A stretch of 64,000 bases of DNA from Xanthomonas sp. CFBP 8443 (GCF_025666195.1 NZ_CP102592.1:1550001-1614000), one strand, 5' to 3'. Numbered from the stretch's first letter, positions 49,356-58,980 are shown. Notes: generated from the letters alone by a model not told the origin. Numbers and translations are program-made.

Positions 49356-49880
49356 TCAGTGCAGTTCGGCTTCGGCTTCGATCTCGACCGGGATGCCGAA
49401 CGGAAGCTCGGCCATGCCGACCGCGCTGCGCGCATGTTGGCCCAGTTCCGGCCCCCACAGCGCCAGCAGCAGGTCCGAGCAGCCGTTGATCACGTTCGGC
49501 AGGCGCTGGAAGCCGGGCGCGCAGCGGACCATGCCGAACACGCGCACCCAGCGCTTGACGCGGTCCAGGCTGCCCAGGCTGCGTTCCAGGCTGGCCAGCA
49601 TCGACAGCGCCGTCTGCCGCGCGGCGGCATAGCCCTGCGCCTCGTCCAGGTCGTCGCCGATGCGGCCGCCGGCGGCCATGCTGCCGTCCGGGTGTTGCGG
49701 GCCGTGGCCGGAGATCAGCACGCGCGTGCCGATCACGTGCACCGGGGCGAACGGCAGGATCACCCCGTCGGGCACGCGCAGCGGCGGCGGCAACACCAGG
49801 CCGAGCGCACGCAGGCGCGCGCTGACGGTGTCGGAGGGGAGGGCGTGCGGGGTCTGCATGGGATGGGGGATCGGGTTCAT
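49356..49880 (-). CDS. RidA-family protein (probably cytosolic)
   Basis: A 174-residue protein without a signal peptide; it is somewhat longer than E. coli RidA because of an N-terminal extension. RVLISGHGPQHPDG, RQTALSMLASLERSLGSLDR, VRVFGMV and ARSAVGMAELPFGIPVEIEAEAEL are the family segments, with Arg before SAVG. The ATG at 49880 overlaps the amidohydrolase stop by four bases, which favours it over an ATG seven codons in. It is the second of two RidA proteins flanking the PLP enzyme gene. Confidence 0.87.
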   Translation of the reverse strand: MNPIPHPMQTPHALPSDTVSARLRALGLVLPPPLRVPDGVILPFAPVHVIGTRVLISGHGPQHPDGSMAAGGRIGDDLDEAQGYAAARQTALSMLASLERSLGSLDRVKRWVRVFGMVRCAPGFQRLPNVINGCSDLLLALWGPELGQHARSAVGMAELPFGIPVEIEAEAELH

Positions 49881-51907
49881 TGAAGTGTCTTGGGGGCCGG
49901 CGCGAACGGGGTCACGCCCAGGGCGCGATAGATCTCGGCGGGCAGGTACAGCTGGCGGTCCTTGACCACCAGCGAGGGTTGGCGGATCGCGGCGATGTCG
50001 GTGGTGGGATCGCCGGGCAGCAGCACGAAGTCGGCCTGCTTGCCCGGGTGCACGCTGCCGAGGCGGTCAGTGCGGCCGAAATGCTGCTCGCTCTGCCAGG
50101 TGCCGGCGCGCAGCGCCTGCTGCGGGGTCAGCCCGGCGGCGACGTACAGCTCCAGTTCCCGGTGCACGGTGAAGCCGGTGCTGTCGTCGGTGCCGGGCAG
50201 CAGCACGGTGCCCTGCCGGTGCAGGCGGCCGATCAGTTGCAGGGTCTTGTCCAGCGCGCGGCGGTACTGCGCGTCGCTCTGCGCGCTGAGGTCGGGCACG
50301 AAGGTGCGCTGGCGGTAGCGTTGGTAGGCGATCGGCATGTGCGACAGGTACGGCGCATCGGCCGGCAGCACGCTGCCGGCGCGGCTCAGCATCAGCCGCT
50401 CCAGGATCACCTCGGTGGTGTCCAGGGCGATGTCGCGCTGGCGCATCAGCTCCAGCGTGCGGCGCACCTGCGGCGCGTCCAGGTCGAGATCGGCCACGCG
50501 CTGCATCGCGGTCAGCCGCAGCGGCGTGCGCGTGTCTTCTTCGGGGGCCAGCACCCAGCCGAGCATCAGCTGGTTGATGTGGGTGATCTCGTCGTAGCCG
50601 GCGGCGATCATCGCGTCGGCGTTGGTGAAGGCCGGGATGTGGCCGGTGACGCCCATGCCCAGCGCATGCGCGCGTTCGGCGATCGGCGCCACCCAGGCCG
50701 GGTTCATCGAGTTGTACAGCTTGATCTGCCAGTAGCCGTGGTCCTTGTACCAGGCGACGTCCTTCAGCGCCTCGTCGAGCGTGTCGACGACGAAGCCGTT
50801 GCGCGCCGAAAACGCGCTGCGGCCTTCGAGGAAGCCGTTGCGGACGATGCGCGGGCCGGCGATCTCGCCGCGGTCGATGCGTGCGACGAGATCGAGCAGG
50901 AACGCGTTGTCGTTGCCCATGTCGCGGGTGTTGGTGACGCCCGCGGCCAGGTACCACAGCCCCGAAGACAGGGTGCTGTGCGAATGCATGTCGTGCAGGC
51001 CGGGAATCACCGTACCGCCATTGCCGTCGTAGACGCGATCGCCGGGCGCCGGCCGCCATTGTGCGTCCATCGAGACGATGTGCCCGTCGGCGACGTGCAG
51101 GTTCAGCGCGTCGCTGCGCAGCCCGTTGACCGGATCGAACACATGCACGTTGCGCAGCCACAGGTCGCGCTCCAGCGGATGCGCGAGCTGGCGCTGCAAG
51201 GCCTGCGCATGCGCGAACTGCTGTGCCTTCACCGCGTCGGTGAGCTTCGCCACCTGCGCCTGGTAGCCCTCGCGGATCGCCACGGCGTCGTCGTCGAGGT
51301 CGGCCAGCAGGGCGTCGTCGGCGTCGACGGCGAGGTAGTGCGGTTCCAGGTCCAGCCCGGACAGCCGCAGCAGCCGCGCCTGCAGCGGCGGCGCGCCGGC
51401 CTGGCCGTCCAGCGCCAGCGTGCCGACCAGTTCCAAGCGCATGCGGCCGCTGGGCAGCACGTCCAGGGCATGGTCGGGTGCGGCCAGCAAGGCCTTGGCG
51501 TAGGTCCACATCGCCCACGGGCTGCTGTCGTTGGTGATGTACAGCTTCGGTTGCGGCAGCTGCTTGCGTCCGCTGTCGGCCTGGCTGCTCCATTCGGCGA
51601 CGCCGTCGCGCCACTGGTAGCGCTCGGCGACCTGGCCGCCCATCAGCGAGGTGCCGGCGACCGACCAGGCCAGCGGCAGCGCGTGCTCGCCGAGCACGAT
51701 GGTCTCGTGGTGTTTGGGGCCGCGGCCGTTGTTGTCGACGTGGTAGTCGACCTCGTAGGTGTCGCCGTTGGCGGATGCTTTCAGATAACCGACGTTCTCG
51801 CCGTTGGCGATCAGCACCAGCGAGTGCGGCGGGGTCGCGGCGGGCGCGGCGTGGCCGGCGAACGCGCAGGCGGCCAGGGCGGTGGCCAGCAGCAGGGTGC
51901 GGGTCAT
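49877..51907 (-). CDS. Secreted amidohydrolase-superfamily enzyme
   Basis: A 676-residue exported protein (signal peptide cleaved near GHAAPA). Residues 25-240 form an N-terminal beta-rich domain peculiar to this group. The metal-dependent amidohydrolase part begins LRNVHVFDPVNG, with IPGLHDMHSHSTL (HxH at 308-310), VTGHIPAF and ITHINQL (further histidines), LLPGTDDST (aspartate) and GSVHPGKQADFVLLPGDP at the end. Related enzymes cleave Xaa-Pro and other dipeptides or cyclic amides. A periplasmic di- or isopeptidase role fits the operon. Confidence 0.88.
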   Translation of the reverse strand: MTRTLLLATALAACAFAGHAAPAATPPHSLVLIANGENVGYLKASANGDTYEVDYHVDNNGRGPKHHETIVLGEHALPLAWSVAGTSLMGGQVAERYQWRDGVAEWSSQADSGRKQLPQPKLYITNDSSPWAMWTYAKALLAAPDHALDVLPSGRMRLELVGTLALDGQAGAPPLQARLLRLSGLDLEPHYLAVDADDALLADLDDDAVAIREGYQAQVAKLTDAVKAQQFAHAQALQRQLAHPLERDLWLRNVHVFDPVNGLRSDALNLHVADGHIVSMDAQWRPAPGDRVYDGNGGTVIPGLHDMHSHSTLSSGLWYLAAGVTNTRDMGNDNAFLLDLVARIDRGEIAGPRIVRNGFLEGRSAFSARNGFVVDTLDEALKDVAWYKDHGYWQIKLYNSMNPAWVAPIAERAHALGMGVTGHIPAFTNADAMIAAGYDEITHINQLMLGWVLAPEEDTRTPLRLTAMQRVADLDLDAPQVRRTLELMRQRDIALDTTEVILERLMLSRAGSVLPADAPYLSHMPIAYQRYRQRTFVPDLSAQSDAQYRRALDKTLQLIGRLHRQGTVLLPGTDDSTGFTVHRELELYVAAGLTPQQALRAGTWQSEQHFGRTDRLGSVHPGKQADFVLLPGDPTTDIAAIRQPSLVVKDRQLYLPAEIYRALGVTPFAPAPKTLQ

Positions 51908-53388
51908 TTCAGGAAGTCCTTCAGCAGGGTGTGCAGCTGCGGGCGCAGCGCCTCGTCGGCGAACACGGCATGGCCGCCGGGCAGGATGCGGAAATCGATG
52001 CGCGCCGGATCCACTCCGCTGTGGTGCAGCGCATACCAGGGCCCGAGCACGGGCACGGCCAGGTCGTAATAGCCGTTGAGCGCCAGCACCCGGAAGCGGG
52101 GATTGGCCTGCGCCAGCCTTGCCAGGTTCGGCGTGGGATTGAAGCGCATCGCGCTGCCGACCGGGCGCGGGCCGGCGCCGTCGTCGGCGGCGAAGCGCCA
52201 GGCCATGGCGATGTCGATGTCCAGGCTCACGTAGTCCTGCGGCAACCCAGCGCCGAACAGGCCGTGCAGGTAGTCGGCCATCACCACGGAGTTGATCCGG
52301 TTGCTGCGGCCGAGCCCAAGCGCCGGATCGTTGGCGGCCGAGGGCCGGCCGTTGTCGTCCGCGTGTGGTGCCGGTAGCGGCGCGACGATGCGGCTGTCGA
52401 GCCGGCCGATCTGCTGGCCATCGGCGGCCAGCACGCCGAGCCGGAAGGTTTCGACATCTGGACGCAGGTCGGCCGCCAGCAGCGCTTGCGGCGGCAGGCC
52501 CAGCAGCGCGGCCAGGCGCGCGGCCATGCGATTGCGTGCATCGGCCGGCAGCGCGCTGCCCTGCAGCAGTGCCTGCGCGTAGTCGCCGAGCGCGAACGCA
52601 CGCGCCTGCGCATAGACCTGTTCGACCGGTTGCCCGGCCAGGTCGCCCTTGCCGTGCGCGGCGGCGGCGACGATCAACGAGGGCAGGTCGAACACCGCGC
52701 GCAGGTCGTTGCCGGCGCTGTCGTCGCCGCTGGTGGCATCGAGCAGCGGCGACACCAGCAGCACCCCGGCCGGACGCAGGTCGCCGATGTCGGCGGCGAG
52801 CAGGGCGAGCCGGTAGCCGCCGTAGCTTTCGCCAGCGATGTACAGCGGCGCGCGTTCGCGCCGGTGGGTCTTGAGCCAGTGGCGGATCATCGCTGCCACG
52901 GCCTTGGCGTCGCCATGGTCGGACCAGTAGCGCGCGCGTGCGGCGGCATCGGCAGGCGCCCGGCTGAAGCCGGTGCCGGGCGGGTCGAGGAACACCAGGT
53001 CGGCGGCATCGAGAATGCTATGCGGATTGGCGACCAGGGTCTGCCGCGTGCCGTTGCGCACGCGCAGCAGCGGGCCGAGGCCTTCGACCTGCAGCACCGA
53101 CGATGCACCGGGCCCGCCATTGAAGGCGAACAGCACCGGCCGCGTGCCGATATCGGTGCGCTCGGCCAGATAGCCGATGGCGCTGATCGAGGCGGCCGGT
53201 TCGCCGTCGGCGCCGACCAGGTCGAGCTGGTCGAAGCTGACCCGGTAGCGCAGCCGCTGCTCGCCGATGCGGGCCTGCTTCGGGCTGGACAGCAAGGTCG
53301 GGTGGGCGAGCGGCGCCGCGTCGTCGGCGGCCGCGGCGAACGGCAGCGCCGCCGCCAGCAGCAGGGCCAGGCCATGCATCCAGTTCAT
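51904..53388 (-). CDS. S10-family serine carboxypeptidase (1)
   Basis: A 494-residue exported peptidase. The signal peptide ends at about residue 20 (AAAADD). The catalytic motif GESYGGYR (Ser188), the oxyanion loop FNGGPGASS (residues 90-98), the aspartate in LNGYYDLAV and the histidine in PGGHAVF give a complete triad. S10 enzymes release C-terminal residues at acidic pH. The ATG at 53388 was chosen since a signal peptide begins there. It overlaps the amidohydrolase start by four bases. A strong palindromic hairpin separates it from the TonB receptor gene. Confidence 0.9.
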   Translation of the reverse strand: MNWMHGLALLLAAALPFAAAADDAAPLAHPTLLSSPKQARIGEQRLRYRVSFDQLDLVGADGEPAASISAIGYLAERTDIGTRPVLFAFNGGPGASSVLQVEGLGPLLRVRNGTRQTLVANPHSILDAADLVFLDPPGTGFSRAPADAAARARYWSDHGDAKAVAAMIRHWLKTHRRERAPLYIAGESYGGYRLALLAADIGDLRPAGVLLVSPLLDATSGDDSAGNDLRAVFDLPSLIVAAAAHGKGDLAGQPVEQVYAQARAFALGDYAQALLQGSALPADARNRMAARLAALLGLPPQALLAADLRPDVETFRLGVLAADGQQIGRLDSRIVAPLPAPHADDNGRPSAANDPALGLGRSNRINSVVMADYLHGLFGAGLPQDYVSLDIDIAMAWRFAADDGAGPRPVGSAMRFNPTPNLARLAQANPRFRVLALNGYYDLAVPVLGPWYALHHSGVDPARIDFRILPGGHAVFADEALRPQLHTLLKDFLK

Positions 53389-53414
53389 CGGGACATTCCG
53401 CAACGGGGGCAAGG

Positions 53415-53438
53415 GCCGGCCGCCGCGCGGCGGCCGGC
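53415..53438 (-). other. Perfect 24-base palindrome in the operon, after the receptor gene
   Basis: GCCGGCCGCCGC followed by GCGGCGGCCGGC is an exact palindrome in the 58-base gap between the receptor stop (53447) and the next start (53388). No T-run follows, so it is not a classical terminator. It may protect the receptor mRNA or weaken read-through, leaving more receptor than downstream enzyme. Confidence 0.6.
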
Positions 53439-53446
53439 AGCGCACA

Positions 53447-55690
53447 TCAATAGTCCCAGGCCAGGGTCAGGCCGACCGTGCGCGGCTGGATCAGCGTGGC
53501 GCCGAGCGTCGAGCTGGCCAGCGAACCGCGGCGGTTGGCGTTGATGTAGCCGACCTCGTCGGTGAGGTTGCGCACGTACAGCGTGGCGCTCCAGGCCTGG
53601 CCCTGCACGCCGGCGCTGAGGCCGAGCGTGGTGTAGCTGGGCAGGTGGATGCGCGGGATGCTGGCCGAGGTGGTGAACTCCATGTCGCGCGCGCCCATGT
53701 AGGCCACATCGGCCCCGACGAAGCCTTCGAGGTCGTTGCCCAGCGCGACATAGCGCTTGAGCGAGGCCGAAGCGCTGTTGCGCGCCGAGTACGGCAGGCG
53801 ATTGCCGTCCTTGCCGTAGGCAGAGGAACCCTCGGTGTAGCCGGGGATGTCCTCGGCCAGGGTGGCGTCGGTGTAGGCGTAGCTGGCGGTGAGTTTCCAG
53901 TCGGCCGACGGCACCCAGGTGGCGGACAGCTCCAGGCCCTGGCTGGTCGCCTTGCCGGCGTTGGTGGTGTAGCTGCTGCCCAGGGTCGGTTCGACCTGCG
54001 AGATCTGCAGGTCGCTCCAGTCGATGTAGAACAGCGCCGCGTCCAGGCTGAGCGAGCGGTCCAGCAGTTGCGTCTTCAGGCCCAGCTCGTAGCTCCACAG
54101 GCTGTCGGAGTCGTAGGAGAACGGGATGTTGGCCACCAGCGTGCCGTTGCTGCCGCCGGCGCGGTAGCCGGAGGCCACGCGCAGGTAGGCCATCAGCTCG
54201 TCGTTGAAGCGGTAGCGCGGCGAGAACAGGTAGGTGGTGGCGCTGTCCTTGTTGCTGTCGAAGCTCTGGTTCGGATCCTGCAGCAGGCCGCCGGTGTCGC
54301 TGTTCTCGCGCAGGCTGTTGCGCGCGTAGCGGGCGCCGAACTGGATGTCGAACTGCGGGGTGAAGTGGTAGGTGCCGTCGGCGTACACCGCCTTCTCGCG
54401 GTAGCTGCTGTCGCCCAGCGAGACCAGTAGCGGGAAGTCGCGGTAGATGGTGCCGCTGGTCTTGTCGGCGATGTAGAAGTTCTGCGTGCTCTTGGCTTCC
54501 TCGTCGCTGTAGAACGCGCCGGCCTGCCAGTCCAGGGCGCGTTCGCCCTGCGAGACCAGCCGCACTTCCTGGGTGGTGCGGTCGGTGTTGTAGCGGTTGT
54601 CGATCAGCGAGCTGGGGTTGTCGCTGTCCAGGCCGAAGAGGCCGGCGAACACCGGCGCGAGCCGGCCGATGCTGGTGTAGCCCACGTCCTGATAGGCGCG
54701 GCTGCGGTGCTGGGCGTAGCCGCTGATGCTGTCCAGCGTGGCCCAGCCCAGGTCCCAGCTGACCTTGGTGGTGTAGAAGCGCACCTGGCCCTTGAAGGTA
54801 TCGCCGCCGCGGATGCGGTCGTGGCTGTACTGGCCGAACAGCGGATGCAGCTCGGGATCGGTGTCGACCACCGAGCTGGAGCCGGTCTCGGTGTCCTGGA
54901 ACAGCGCCGAGGAGCGCACCGTCACCGTGTCGGTGACGTTCCACAGCGCCGAGACGCGGCCGCCGCGCACCTGGCTGTCGTTCTCGTCGCCGCCGTTGGC
55001 GTTGTGGATGAAGTCCGGGTCCTGGCGCTGGAACACGCTGAGCCGCAGCGCGAAGCGCTCGGAGAACGGCAGGTTCACCGAGGTGCGCGCGTTGTAGCCG
55101 GAGCCGCCGTGCGCGGCGCTGGAACCGCCGGCCTCGACGTGGCCGAAGGTCGCGCCGGTGTCGGCATCGGCCATCACGTACTTGATCAGCCCGCCCATGC
55201 TGCTGGCGCCGTACAGTGTGCCCTGCGGGCCGCGCAGCACTTCGATCTGCTGCAGGTCGGACGGATCCAGGTCGGGAATCGCGCCGGTGCTGAGCGCCGA
55301 ACCGTACGGCACGTCGTCGATGACGATGCCCGAGGTCGGGCGGCTGCCGAGACCGGAGTCGGTGGCGATGCCGCGCAGCACGATGTTGCTGCTCATCGGC
55401 GACTGGATGTAGGACAGGCCGGGCAACTGGGCGAAGTAGTCGGCCAGCTTGTAGTTGCCTTCGCTGCTCATCTTCTCGGTGTTGAGCACCTGCACCGACA
55501 TCGGCACGTCCTGCAGGCGCTCGCTGCGCTTCTGCGCGGTCACGGTGATGGTGTCCAGCTGCTTGGCGGCGGTGGCGCCGTCGTCCTGCTGGGCGATGGC
55601 GATGGACGGCAACAGCAACAGCGCGCTGGCCGGGCAGCACAGCACGCGCGAAATGACCTGGGAAAGACGGTTGCGGGCAACGGATGACAT
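53447..55690 (-). CDS. TonB-dependent outer-membrane receptor
   Basis: A 747-residue receptor. The signal peptide ends near IAIAQQ, the TonB-box region LDTITVTAQKR is followed by the plug domain (about 50-165; IVLRGIATDS, DVPYGSALSTG, IEVLRGPQGTLYGASSMGGL), then a 22-strand-type barrel ending TVGLTLAWDY with a terminal aromatic. The plug/barrel layout resembles Xanthomonas receptors for plant-derived substrates and not classic siderophore receptors. It would bring the operon's substrate, probably a peptide, across the outer membrane. Genes for three S10 peptidases flank it. Confidence 0.92.
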   Translation of the reverse strand: MSSVARNRLSQVISRVLCCPASALLLLPSIAIAQQDDGATAAKQLDTITVTAQKRSERLQDVPMSVQVLNTEKMSSEGNYKLADYFAQLPGLSYIQSPMSSNIVLRGIATDSGLGSRPTSGIVIDDVPYGSALSTGAIPDLDPSDLQQIEVLRGPQGTLYGASSMGGLIKYVMADADTGATFGHVEAGGSSAAHGGSGYNARTSVNLPFSERFALRLSVFQRQDPDFIHNANGGDENDSQVRGGRVSALWNVTDTVTVRSSALFQDTETGSSSVVDTDPELHPLFGQYSHDRIRGGDTFKGQVRFYTTKVSWDLGWATLDSISGYAQHRSRAYQDVGYTSIGRLAPVFAGLFGLDSDNPSSLIDNRYNTDRTTQEVRLVSQGERALDWQAGAFYSDEEAKSTQNFYIADKTSGTIYRDFPLLVSLGDSSYREKAVYADGTYHFTPQFDIQFGARYARNSLRENSDTGGLLQDPNQSFDSNKDSATTYLFSPRYRFNDELMAYLRVASGYRAGGSNGTLVANIPFSYDSDSLWSYELGLKTQLLDRSLSLDAALFYIDWSDLQISQVEPTLGSSYTTNAGKATSQGLELSATWVPSADWKLTASYAYTDATLAEDIPGYTEGSSAYGKDGNRLPYSARNSASASLKRYVALGNDLEGFVGADVAYMGARDMEFTTSASIPRIHLPSYTTLGLSAGVQGQAWSATLYVRNLTDEVGYINANRRGSLASSTLGATLIQPRTVGLTLAWDY

Positions 55691-55770
55691 GGGCGGGACT
55701 CGCTGGCTGGCGTGGGCGGGGTGGGGTGGGTGGAGCGCGAACGGCGGGTGCTGCGGGAAGTGCGTAACTG

Positions 55771-57285
55771 TCACCAGGTGCGGCGGACCATCTGGCGGAT
55801 GTCCTGGGCGAGGTCGGCGGCGCTGCGCTCGACCGTGTACATCATGTGTCCGCCCTCGTAGTAGCGGGTGCGCACCTGGTCCATCGGCAAGCCGGACTGC
55901 GCGGCGAGATAGTCCATCGCGCCGATCGTGGTCTGGCTGTCGTAGTAGCCGTTGCCGACCAGCAGCCGGCAGCGCGGGTTGGAGACCAGCAGTTCGCGCA
56001 GTTGCCCGACCCACGGGTAGTCGCCGAACGGCGACTTGTTCGCGTCCCAGTCCCAGGCGTTGAAGTCGCCGGAGGTCGGCAGCGCGGTGGAGTAGCGGCC
56101 GGCCTGCGCGGGCACCTTCAGCGCCTGCCGGTAATAGCGTTCGGCGACGGCGTTGTAGTCGGGCACGCTGCGCGAGTTGCCCTGCGCATCGAGCAGGTAG
56201 CGGCCGTCGCTGGCCGACAGGATCTGCCCGGGGAACAGCTGCCGCGCGTAGGCGACCTTGGAGACCTTCAGGTCGGCCTTCAGCCATGCCTGCGCCGGCA
56301 GGCCGGTGAAGCCCTGCAGCGCCTGCGCGACCTCCTCGCGTTGCTGCGCGCTGGCGCGGTTGCCGAGGAACAGCGTGGTCAGATAACGCTCGCGGCCGTA
56401 GGTGGAGGCGTCGTCGACGAATTGCGCCAGGCTGCGGCCCTTGCGATCGACCTTGCCGTGGTACCAGCCGAGCGCGGCCAGGGTCGGCAGCGAGACCGCG
56501 TAGCTGACGATGTTGTCGCGGCGCTGCGCGTATTCGAGGATGTTGGCGGCCTGGCCGAGCAGGACGATGCCGTCCACCGCGATGCCGGCGGCCTTCAGTT
56601 GCGTGGCCGCTTCCGGCGCGCGCAAGGTGCCGTAGCTTTCGCCCAGCAGGTAGACCGGTGCGCCGCGGCGGCCGTGCCGGTCCAGCCACGCCGCCACCAG
56701 CTGCGCGAGCTGGCGCGCGTCGGCGCGGGTGGAGAACTGGCTGGCCGGCGCCACGCCGTCGGCGACGCGGCTGTAGCCGGTGCTGGCCGGATCGAAGATG
56801 ACGATGTCGGCTGCGTCCAGCGGCGAGTAGCGGTTGTCCACCAGCTTGAAGCCGGCGGCGTTGGCGTGCAGGTCGTCGGGCACGGCCAGCCGCTGCGGGC
56901 CGAGCAGGCCGAAATGCAGCGGCGTGCTGGCGGCGATCGGGCCGCCATTGAAGGCGAAGATCAGCGGGCGGGCGCTGTCGGCGGACGTGGCAACGTAGGC
57001 GGTGGCGACCAGCCGCGCGGCCGGGCGCCCGTCGGCGCCACTGGTGGCGTAGGTCTCCACCGTCGCGGCGTAGTCGATGCGCTGGCCGTTGAACACGCCG
57101 CGGTGTTGCGTGGTCACCGGCGTCGGCAGCGTCACCTGGTCCAGCGTGGCCGGATCGACGAAGCCCAGCTCCGCGGCGTGCATGCTGCCGGCGGGCAATG
57201 CCGTCGCCAGGGCCAGTGCCAGCAGCGGCTGCAACAATCGGGTCTTCGGCGGCACGGGGCCGGGACGTGCGGTCGTGGAGCGCAT
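55771..57285 (-). CDS. S10-family serine carboxypeptidase (2), altered oxyanion loop
   Basis: A 504-residue exported peptidase. The catalytic Ser217 lies in LLGESYGTLR; the aspartate is in GNGYYDSQT and the histidine in EGGHMMY. The usual FNGGPGxSS oxyanion loop reads FNGGPIAAST, so the second glycine is replaced by isoleucine, an unusual change that could alter activity or specificity. The signal peptide is preceded by a basic segment (MRSTTARPGPVPPKTR). It starts four bases after the third S10 gene ends and is separated from the receptor gene by 80 bases. Confidence 0.88.
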   Translation of the reverse strand: MRSTTARPGPVPPKTRLLQPLLALALATALPAGSMHAAELGFVDPATLDQVTLPTPVTTQHRGVFNGQRIDYAATVETYATSGADGRPAARLVATAYVATSADSARPLIFAFNGGPIAASTPLHFGLLGPQRLAVPDDLHANAAGFKLVDNRYSPLDAADIVIFDPASTGYSRVADGVAPASQFSTRADARQLAQLVAAWLDRHGRRGAPVYLLGESYGTLRAPEAATQLKAAGIAVDGIVLLGQAANILEYAQRRDNIVSYAVSLPTLAALGWYHGKVDRKGRSLAQFVDDASTYGRERYLTTLFLGNRASAQQREEVAQALQGFTGLPAQAWLKADLKVSKVAYARQLFPGQILSASDGRYLLDAQGNSRSVPDYNAVAERYYRQALKVPAQAGRYSTALPTSGDFNAWDWDANKSPFGDYPWVGQLRELLVSNPRCRLLVGNGYYDSQTTIGAMDYLAAQSGLPMDQVRTRYYEGGHMMYTVERSAADLAQDIRQMVRRTW

Positions 57286-57288
57286 GGG

Positions 57289-58893
57289 CTAGTCCGTGCT
57301 GGGAAGAGAGGAAGCGGCGGCGAGGAAGGCCTCGAATGCGCGGCGGCCCTGGGCACGGCTGGCGCGTTCGGAGTACCACATGTGCCCGCCCTGCAGGCAC
57401 AGGGTGGTCACCCGCGCGGCGTAGCGCGGGCCGGCGGCGCGGGCGGTCTCCACCGAGCTTTCGCAGGGCCAGCCGTCGTAGCGGCCGCGCAGGCTCAGCA
57501 CGCGCAGCTGCGGGTCCTGGTCCATCGCCTTGCGCAACGGCGCGTTGGCGCCTTCGGGAACCTTCTGCGAGAAATCCCACAGTTGCGCCATCCAGTCGTC
57601 CGGCATGCCGGTCTTTGGGTCGGTGTAGCGCGGCGACGGATGGAAGGCGTTGCCGAACGGGCCGCGATACAGCAGGTCGCTCTCGAAGCCGAGCTGCTGG
57701 CGCAGATAGCGGTTGAACACGCGCGAGGTGCCGTTCATCAGGCCGGCCATCGGCTTCAGGCTCGGGTCGATCCCTGGCATCCAGGGCGTGTCCTTGGCGC
57801 GGCGTGGCGCGGTCATGCGCAGGTCGTAGCGGCCCAGTTCCAGGCCTTGGTCGGCGAGCAGGCGATCGGCGAAATCGGCGGTGGAAATGGTCAGTTGCTT
57901 GGCATCGATGTCCTGCTCGCGCAGGCCGCTGAAGCGCGCCAGCCCGGCCAGGATCCGGCGCCGCGATTGCGGCGTCTGCGTCGTGGGGGAGGCCAGGAAC
58001 GGCAGGTAGTCCTGCTGCATCCACGCCTGCGCCTGGGCCACCGCCGCCGTTGCGTCGAGCGCCTGCAGCGTCGCGTCCAGGCGCCGGTGGTAATGCGCCG
58101 CGGCGGTGAACTGCGGCAGGTTCAACGCGTCTTCCGGATACGCCGCTGGCGGCGTGCCCAGGTCGAAGTCATAGGACACCAGCACCACGCCGCGCACCGG
58201 CATGCCGCGCCGCTGCAGCGCTTCGGCGACCAGCATCGCGCGGGTCACGCCGTAGCTTTCGCCGGCCAGGTACAGCGGGCGGTCCCAGGCGTCGTGGCGG
58301 GTCAGGTAGACCCGGATCGCTTCGGCGATGGTTTCCGCATCGCCATGCGCGGTGTACAGCGTCGGCAGGTCCTTGGCCTCGACCGCGCGGCTGTAGCCGG
58401 TGCCCAGCGGATCGACGAACACCAGATCGCTGGCGCCCAGCCAGCTGTCGGCGTTGTCGACCAGCGGCCGCTCGCTCTGCGCCGCGATCCAGTCCGGCAG
58501 GCGATCGGCGGTGTCCAGGCGGCGCGGGCCGACACCCAGGTGCAGCTGCGCGGAATTGGAGCCGGGGCCGCCGTTCCACAGGAAGGTGAGCGGCCGCGCG
58601 GCGCCGGCACTGGCCGCGGCGCTGTAGCCGACGAAGAACACCGACGCCATCAGCCGCCCGGTCGGATCGTCGTGGATCGGCAGCAGCCCGGCCTCGGCGG
58701 CGTAGCGGAGCGTGCCATGGCCCGCGACGGCGACGCTGCCGGCCGAGTGCACCTGCACGTCGGCATGCACCGGCACCGCCGCCGCCGGCACGTCGGCGAC
58801 GGCGGCCAGCCACAACGCCGCCGCAGCCCCGAACGGGCGCAGCCAGGCAGTGGCGCGACAGCACGATCTGGCGGACGGCATGGACGTCGGCAT
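57289..58893 (-). CDS. S10-family serine carboxypeptidase (3), first gene of the operon
   Basis: A 534-residue exported peptidase starting at the ATG 58893. The signal peptide ends about residue 39 (DVPAAAVP). Catalytic elements are complete: WNGGPGSNS, GESYGVTR (Ser213), RGRYDGWP and QGGHMWY. It is the promoter-proximal gene of the operon; a strong promoter with an overlapping palindrome lies about 100 bases upstream. Three S10 paralogues in one operon is unusual and suggests substrates with varied C-terminal residues. Confidence 0.9.
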   Translation of the reverse strand: MPTSMPSARSCCRATAWLRPFGAAAALWLAAVADVPAAAVPVHADVQVHSAGSVAVAGHGTLRYAAEAGLLPIHDDPTGRLMASVFFVGYSAAASAGAARPLTFLWNGGPGSNSAQLHLGVGPRRLDTADRLPDWIAAQSERPLVDNADSWLGASDLVFVDPLGTGYSRAVEAKDLPTLYTAHGDAETIAEAIRVYLTRHDAWDRPLYLAGESYGVTRAMLVAEALQRRGMPVRGVVLVSYDFDLGTPPAAYPEDALNLPQFTAAAHYHRRLDATLQALDATAAVAQAQAWMQQDYLPFLASPTTQTPQSRRRILAGLARFSGLREQDIDAKQLTISTADFADRLLADQGLELGRYDLRMTAPRRAKDTPWMPGIDPSLKPMAGLMNGTSRVFNRYLRQQLGFESDLLYRGPFGNAFHPSPRYTDPKTGMPDDWMAQLWDFSQKVPEGANAPLRKAMDQDPQLRVLSLRGRYDGWPCESSVETARAAGPRYAARVTTLCLQGGHMWYSERASRAQGRRAFEAFLAAASSLPSTD

Positions 58894-58980
58894 GGCAGTT
58901 CGGTGTTCCCCTGGTGACGCGTGGTTGGGCGCCCGATGCATGGGCGGCGGCGGCCCCCTCGCCGCGGCGCGATGTAGCTT

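Noticed and set aside
53447..58024. Apparent giant protein fusing peptidase-like sequence to the TonB receptor
   Set aside because: The frame is open upstream only by chance; the receptor has its own ATG and signal peptide at 55690, and the upstream part is an off-frame reading of two S10 genes.
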